Source of the DNA: Rotaria sordida
Lineage: Eukaryota; Rotifera; Eurotatoria; Philodinida; Philodinidae
Reading direction: 5' to 3'
DNA length: 64,000 nucleotides
Assembly: GCA_905250125.1 (NCBI GenBank)
Contig: CAJNOL010001417.1
Coordinates: 1 to 64,000, forward strand
Within the stretch, counting starts at the first letter, position 1; each line of letters begins with the position of its first letter. The position numbers and the translations under genes were made by a program. Below are positions 59,353-64,000 of the stretch, piece after piece. Below the pieces are notes generated by a model. It saw only the letters and a program-made list of their open reading frames with translations, searched no databases and was not told the origin of the DNA.

Positions 59353-60491
59353 CGTTACGCAAACAATTATTATTATTTGAACAAAAAAGAGAACAATTGA
59401 TGAAATTATACATACATAAATTTTTGAACAAAGACCCGCGTTGATCAGCTGTTTTGATTAGTTTATTATTGGTTATTGATAATTATTAGATTATAGAAAA
59501 TAAATAAAAATTTATGAAGAAATAGAAATTATATGAAGTTTTTAAAAATGTTCTACATAAAAATAAATAAGTATAATTTTCGCTAGAGGCCGCTTTGATA
59601 CACATATCAGATTATGATGCTAATACAAAATTTTCTAAGGCTGTAATAAATGATTTATGGATAACATATCGACATATTTGATTCATAGGCGGACAAATAC
59701 CTGTGAATCGATCATTCAGTATCATGTGCGCTACCAAAAAGCTTTGGTTACGATAGGGAGAAAGTCTCCCAAAGATATAGAAAAACCGTTCATTCATCAG
59801 TTTTTTTTCAGAAAAATATATTCTCAGCAGAAACTTTCAATACACTCATTATCCATAGTAAACAATTTTACCTTCGTCACTATTTCTCTTAATAAATTCA
59901 TACAGAACTTTTCTGATTACTAAAAAAAAATTTTTTACATCGCCCAAAAACTATCTATATCAATAGTTTTTAAATTAATATTCATTTTAATAGTTGTATG
60001 ATATAAGTGAGGAACAAAATGAATCCAAATTTAAACTTTACTGTTTCAATTAAATAATTGAGCATGTATTGCCTATGATATTCGATGAAATTGTTGTAAA
60101 CATCATTCGATAATCCAATCATACTTTTGACTTTTATCTTATCTTCTGTCTTTTTAATATATTATTCTTTAAAATATGACCTAATTTAGATTCTCTTTGA
60201 ACGAAAATAACTGATTTTCTTTAAAAAAACGTGCAAATAGAATTTCGCTTTTACATAGACAATCTGTTTCATCAAACTATGAAAGATGTTAGTTATCGAT
60301 AACAGGAAATTTCCATAGAAAAATTTTGAAGGAAGAAAATCATCCTGCTTTTCCTAATTGTATGTATTGATGCTACTCAGATCCAAAAGGTACAATCATA
60401 AGCGGCCGTATACTACGCAATACACTAAAAGACGGTCGTCATATATGACTATCGTATACCATGAATGTATACGACTCGATACGTTCACACA

Positions 60492-60555
60492 CGGGTGTGG
60501 ATGTGGATGTACATGTTAGTGAGTTTTGATCTCCTAATAAATCACACCCACAATC
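60492..60555. repeat. Telomere-like hairpin 10
   Basis: CGGGTGTGGATGTGGATGT faces CACACCCACA across about 30 nt. It is one of only two copies in the right zone, next to hairpin 11. Confidence 0.6.
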
Positions 60556-60616
60556 TATACATATATGGCCTGATCTGTAGCTATTCGAAGCCAGAGCAGG
60601 TCAAGTCACGAGATAG

Positions 60617-60650
60617 ATGTGAGCCTTCTAATAAATCACATCCACACCTA
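60617..60650. repeat. Telomere-like hairpin 11 (partial)
   Basis: GATGTGAG faces CACATCCACACC. The inner part CTAATAAATCACA also occurs in hairpin 10, so this looks like a local tandem duplication of part of that element. Confidence 0.45.
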
Positions 60651-61782
60651 ATCCAACCTATTTTGACTCGGAATGCCGACAGCCTAGGCTAAACATCACA
60701 ATATGACTTGCAAATTAAACCAGACCGATTGATATTCCTGCTTTTTTTCGAACACATTTAATTCTATGACTCTATATTAATGTATCATTCTAGTTTCAGT
60801 TGTTCACTGAATTTATTTTCATAAAGATGAGATAATAGCAAATTAGAACAAATAAACAATCATCATTATGCAAGAAAGGCTCGAGTTACCGCAACGTTTT
60901 TTTTTTGATTATATTAGTACTATTTCGTATAATCGAAAAAACTGTAATCATGATAATAAAAACAACAAAAGATCAGACATACAAGGAAAATGCAGGCAAT
61001 GAGTGGTACTTATAATAACAAGCAACGACATTTACACATTTGACAATCAATTTTTGCGACAATATGAACGCAAAATTTACTATCCTATTGGTTTGGATCT
61101 AAACAAATACTTCTATCAGTCAATGCAAGTCCTACAACACTAAGCTGATATTCGGTTCAAACATTTGTCCCTAGAATCCAATGAATTTATCAAAGCACTC
61201 TTGAATAATAAGGCAATGTATTAATATTTGACTATTAAAGCATAAGACTCAAATCGGCAGCTCTGGTCTATTATTTACAGTCATGCTTTGATGAAGATAT
61301 GATTAACCTTTTGTTTTCCTCTTTTCTTATTGATATCTCTTCTTGTTTTTCTGCTCTTTTTTTTTGTATTCTACCATCTTGATAAGCACTATAGAGCATA
61401 AAACATACACATAAACAACAAGAAAATCTATTTAACTTTTTTTCTACAAGCATTACAATAATTTTCTCTGACAAAAGATACGATATTGTAACTTTGTTTG
61501 TTGCAATTGTGGAATTCATAAGACTTTCTAAATTTCAGACTTATTATCATTCGTTGATTAAGCATAAATCTAGATATTTCAAAAAAAAAAACAAAATTAT
61601 TCAAGCATGTTCTCCATCATTTTATGTCCGTTTGACATTTAATAAATTCTTAATGACATAAGCAGCAACAGCAATAACGAACAAAAAAAAGAAAAAGGAA
61701 ATAAAGCATGAAGTCTAGTTTAAAAAAAAAATTGATGTTAATGTTTTATTTAGTTTTGTATTCAGAAAAAAAAAAATGTGAA

Positions 61783-63580
61783 CTAAGTATGAATGTCCAT
61801 CATATCGGCAGTTGTTTGTAATTCACCTTCAGATGGTTTTGCAACATGAATTTTTTCTGGATACATATTATCAAGTACATGTATACCTTTTTCATCAATT
61901 ATTCGTACAAATACACAATGTGGATAAGCAGCCATACGTTTACCAAGTTCATTAACTATAATTTGTAACATAGCTAATGCTTCTTCAACAGTTAAATCTT
62001 CTTTCCAGAAACGATCACCAATACCCAATGCAAAAAATTGACAAAAACCATGAGCAACAACATTAGCTGAAACCATGGCACCTAAATAATCAATTGAATA
62101 AAGTTGTACACGTTGTTGATCACGTTCATTTGTTGAATAACCACCAACAATAAGATTAGCTAAAAATGAATTTCGTGAACGAAGTGATGTTGCCATTTCA
62201 TGACGAGTAAAATTAGCACATGCATATGGTGATAATTCAATACCATTAATCATTTTGTATAATTGAATATTTTTACCAACATATTCTGCAAATTGAACAA
62301 CATCACCTGGTTCACCAGCTAGAAAAAAAAACTATATTAGCAAGAGAATTACCTAACCAAATACCCGTCATTTAAACTCATATTATCCCTATAAGAATGC
62401 CTTCGTGAGACTAGAAGAAGCTTAAAAGGGTTTATACTCATGCTCAATTGTAGGCATATACCAAAAAATTAAATATATTTCATAAAAGATGAAAAGTAAA
62501 GACATGGAAACAGCTGCAAAAAAAATATATATGAAAATGGTGATGGCCCAGCAAAAATTTATCGTGGTTTAGGTAAAGTAGTTGCATTAACACCAATTAA
62601 ATCATGGATTCGAATGATCAACAACACCGGATCTATCAATCTATCACATCTTCTCAGTCGTCCGCACACAGTTCGAACGAAAGCTAATACTTCAAAGGTT
62701 AAATATCGTCTAGCTCAGAAGAAACGAGTGTCAACAAGACAATTAGCTGTTAAAATGGCTATTTCAAGAACAAGTGTACGGAGAATACTGCACGAAGATC
62801 TCGGTTGTTTCCTATACAAGAAAATCAAACAGCGAAAATTGACTGATCTTCAAAAAAGGAAATAGGTCAAATTTGCCAATTGAGTGGTAAATCATTATAA
62901 CAAGAAAGACACCAAAAAATAGCTTTCTACTGATGAAAAGTATTTTGATTTATATAGAAAAATGATCTGGAGTGGGCTGCCGGCAGGAAAGAAGCTGACA
63001 ATATAGTGAAGGTTTAATAACATCAGTGAGTTTTGAAAATAGTACTATCAATGCAGAAAGGTACATTAAAGAAGTTCTTCTAGTAACTCGTAAATGCGGC
63101 AATAATATGTTAGAAAACCACTGGACATATCAACGAGATGGGACAAAACCTCACATATATCATCTAAGCCGAAAGTAGTGTGCTAATCCTGATCATTTTC
63201 CTATATTCATCAGAAAGAATCACTAGCCATCAAATGCATCTGATTTATGTCTATTAGATTATAGTTTATGGAAAATTCTAAACATCTAATCAGAAAGAAT
63301 ACAATATTATAATTACAATTCATTACTTTCAAATCATCCTCATTCGATTTAGACTTTCAAAATATTTATAATCAATATTGAATTGAAAATAATTTTTTCT
63401 AACTAAAAAATATTTCAATTCAATCGAAATCTTACCAGCAAGCATAGCACAATGTTCACTTAATTTAAATAAACGATTTGTATCGAATTTCATATTAAGA
63501 ATACCATATTTTGTTGTATTAGCATCTTGAGCTAACAAAACAAAATCTTTACCACGAATACCAATTATTGATTCGACCAT
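61783..63580 (-). CDS. PSMB2: Proteasome subunit beta type-2 (beta-4)
   Basis: Non-catalytic beta-4 subunit of the 20S proteasome core. Minus-strand exons 63436-63580 and 61783-62318 give 226 aa in phase (human 201). Family signatures: IGIRGKDFVLLAQD near the start, FKLSEHCAMLAAGEPGDVVQ, FAEYVGKNIQLYKM, LSPYACANFTRHEMATSLRS, YSIDYLGAMVSANVVAHG and VRIIDEKGIHVLDN. It has no catalytic Thr propeptide, as expected for this subunit. It is about 25 residues longer at the C-terminus (PEKIHVAKPSEGELQTTADM). The single intron (1.1 kb) is mostly occupied by a mariner relic on the opposite strand. The Tim8 gene lies about 150 bp upstream on the same strand. Confidence 0.95.
62500..63290 (+). mobile_element. 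Mariner/Tc1-type transposase relic inside the PSMB2 intron
   Basis: The plus strand reads with stops and frameshifts through a complete set of transposase landmarks. These are a helix-turn-helix region (TPIKSWIRMINNTGSI; SRPHTVRTKANTSKVKYRLA), RTSVRRILHEDLGCFLYKK, the first Asp in LSTDEKYFD (near 62935), the second in NHWTYQRDGTKPHIYHLS (near 63120-63165), and the third in PSNASDLCLLDYSLWKI (near 63225-63275). TAG at 62863 and TGA nearby break the frame. Terminal repeats were not found. It is antisense to PSMB2 and lies wholly within the intron. Confidence 0.85.
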
Positions 63581-63733
63581 TTTTTTTTGTTTTGTTCAAA
63601 TATATATTTTATAATCTGAAAAGTAAGAAAAAAAAAGAACAACAAATAAAACCTAGAAGCTTAATCAAATAGAAAGAGAAAGACAATACTACAGGAAAAA
63701 AAAACTGAGAGCAATATAACAGAAGAAAACAAT

Positions 63734-64000
63734 CTACCAAAATTTCCAACTACTCTTTTTCTCTTGTTGATTTGTTGTTGATGAACTATAATCTGTTGAA
63801 AATTCCGGTGTTTGAAGACCCATATCAGGTGTACCCAATGAAAAATCAGTTGATGAACTAAATTCATTTGATTTCATTGATGCAGCAGCACCTTCTTGAC
63901 CAAGTTTATTAATAATATAATTACTTGAATCAATAAAACGTTCAACACAATTAGCTAAACATGTTTCAGTTCTTCCATCAAGTCTTGATGATATACTTGG
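63734..64000 (-). CDS. TIMM8A: Mitochondrial import chaperone Tim8, C-terminal part
   Basis: Small Tim protein of the intermembrane space that, with Tim13, escorts membrane proteins to the TIM22 route. The gene runs off the window; 88 residues are seen. The second CX3C motif ([13 protein letters not shown]) is present, followed by the family helix [13 protein letters not shown]. The first CX3C lies beyond the edge. The C-terminus has an unusual 55-residue Ser/Thr-rich extension ending SSWKFW before the stop (63734-63736). Tim8 normally ends soon after the helix, so the extension is a lineage feature or an alternative exon. The symbol is by family; A versus B cannot be told apart. Confidence 0.85.
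   Translation of the reverse strand, partial: PSISSRLDGRTETCLANCVERFIDSSNYIINKLGQEGAAASMKSNEFSSSTDFSLGTPDMGLQTPEFSTDYSSSTTNQQEKKSSWKFW

Larger units (their letters stand above)
59353..61782. other. Intergenic stretch with two telomere-like hairpins
   Basis: No gene is recognised. Hairpins lie at 60492-60555 and 60617-60650. The minus frame at 59612-59797 (with CPPMNQICRYVIHKS) is short and unsupported. Confidence 0.5.

Noticed and set aside
59612..59797. A 61-residue minus-strand frame with two cysteines and proline pairs
   Set aside because: Too short, no start context, no recognised family; could be a transposon crumb but cannot be supported.
1..64000. tRNA, rRNA or CRISPR features
   Set aside because: No B-box-like GTTCRANNC with a matching A box and stem, no rRNA blocks, and no array of equal direct repeats with unique spacers were seen by eye; a covariance-model scan would be decisive.

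Overview
The window is eukaryotic, AT-rich DNA with many short (about 45-90 nt) GT-AG introns. Gene content and repeats point to a bdelloid rotifer. The reasons are TGTGGG-type telomere-like repeats (TGTGGG is, from memory, the bdelloid telomere unit), a fungal-type GH3 glycosidase beside animal genes, an intronless F-box/leucine-rich gene, a nuclear-receptor relic, and mariner and foldback elements. This assignment is inference; no search could be run.

Left zone (1-26 kb) is accessory-like. It holds a secreted GH3 glycosidase with one in-frame TGA, a nuclear-receptor relic that has lost two zinc cysteines, a 12-exon GH29 alpha-L-fucosidase with one in-frame TAG, a membrane-anchored NHL-propeller protein, the 3' half of a cytochrome P450 cut off by a 100-N gap, an F-box protein, and a RING-like/IRG-like GTPase fusion. 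Nine of the eleven telomere-like hairpins lie between 6.3 and 23.7 kb. A decayed mariner lies at 25 kb.

Right zone (26-64 kb) is mostly conserved housekeeping genes: EHD-family ATPase, ZC2HC1-type zinc-finger protein, SAMTOR/BMT2, beta-mannosidase, a coiled-coil protein with a 21-nt exon, a small two-exon protein, a candidate cyclic neuropeptide precursor, a 466-residue basic protein, proteasome beta-4 (PSMB2) and the C-terminus of Tim8. A 7-kb gene desert (40.2-47.2 kb) contains two hAT-like MITEs and long inverted repeats. Other long inverted repeats sit in beta-mannosidase introns and at 53.7 and 55.2-56.7 kb. A mariner relic sits in the PSMB2 intron.

Exon models were built by hand. For every multi-exon gene called complete, the summed exon lengths are divisible by three and phases match at each junction, which is the main support for the models. 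The genes do not form one pathway. Three are lysosomal/secreted glycosidases (GH3, GH29, GH2), and the two near the left end are the ones carrying nonsense codons.
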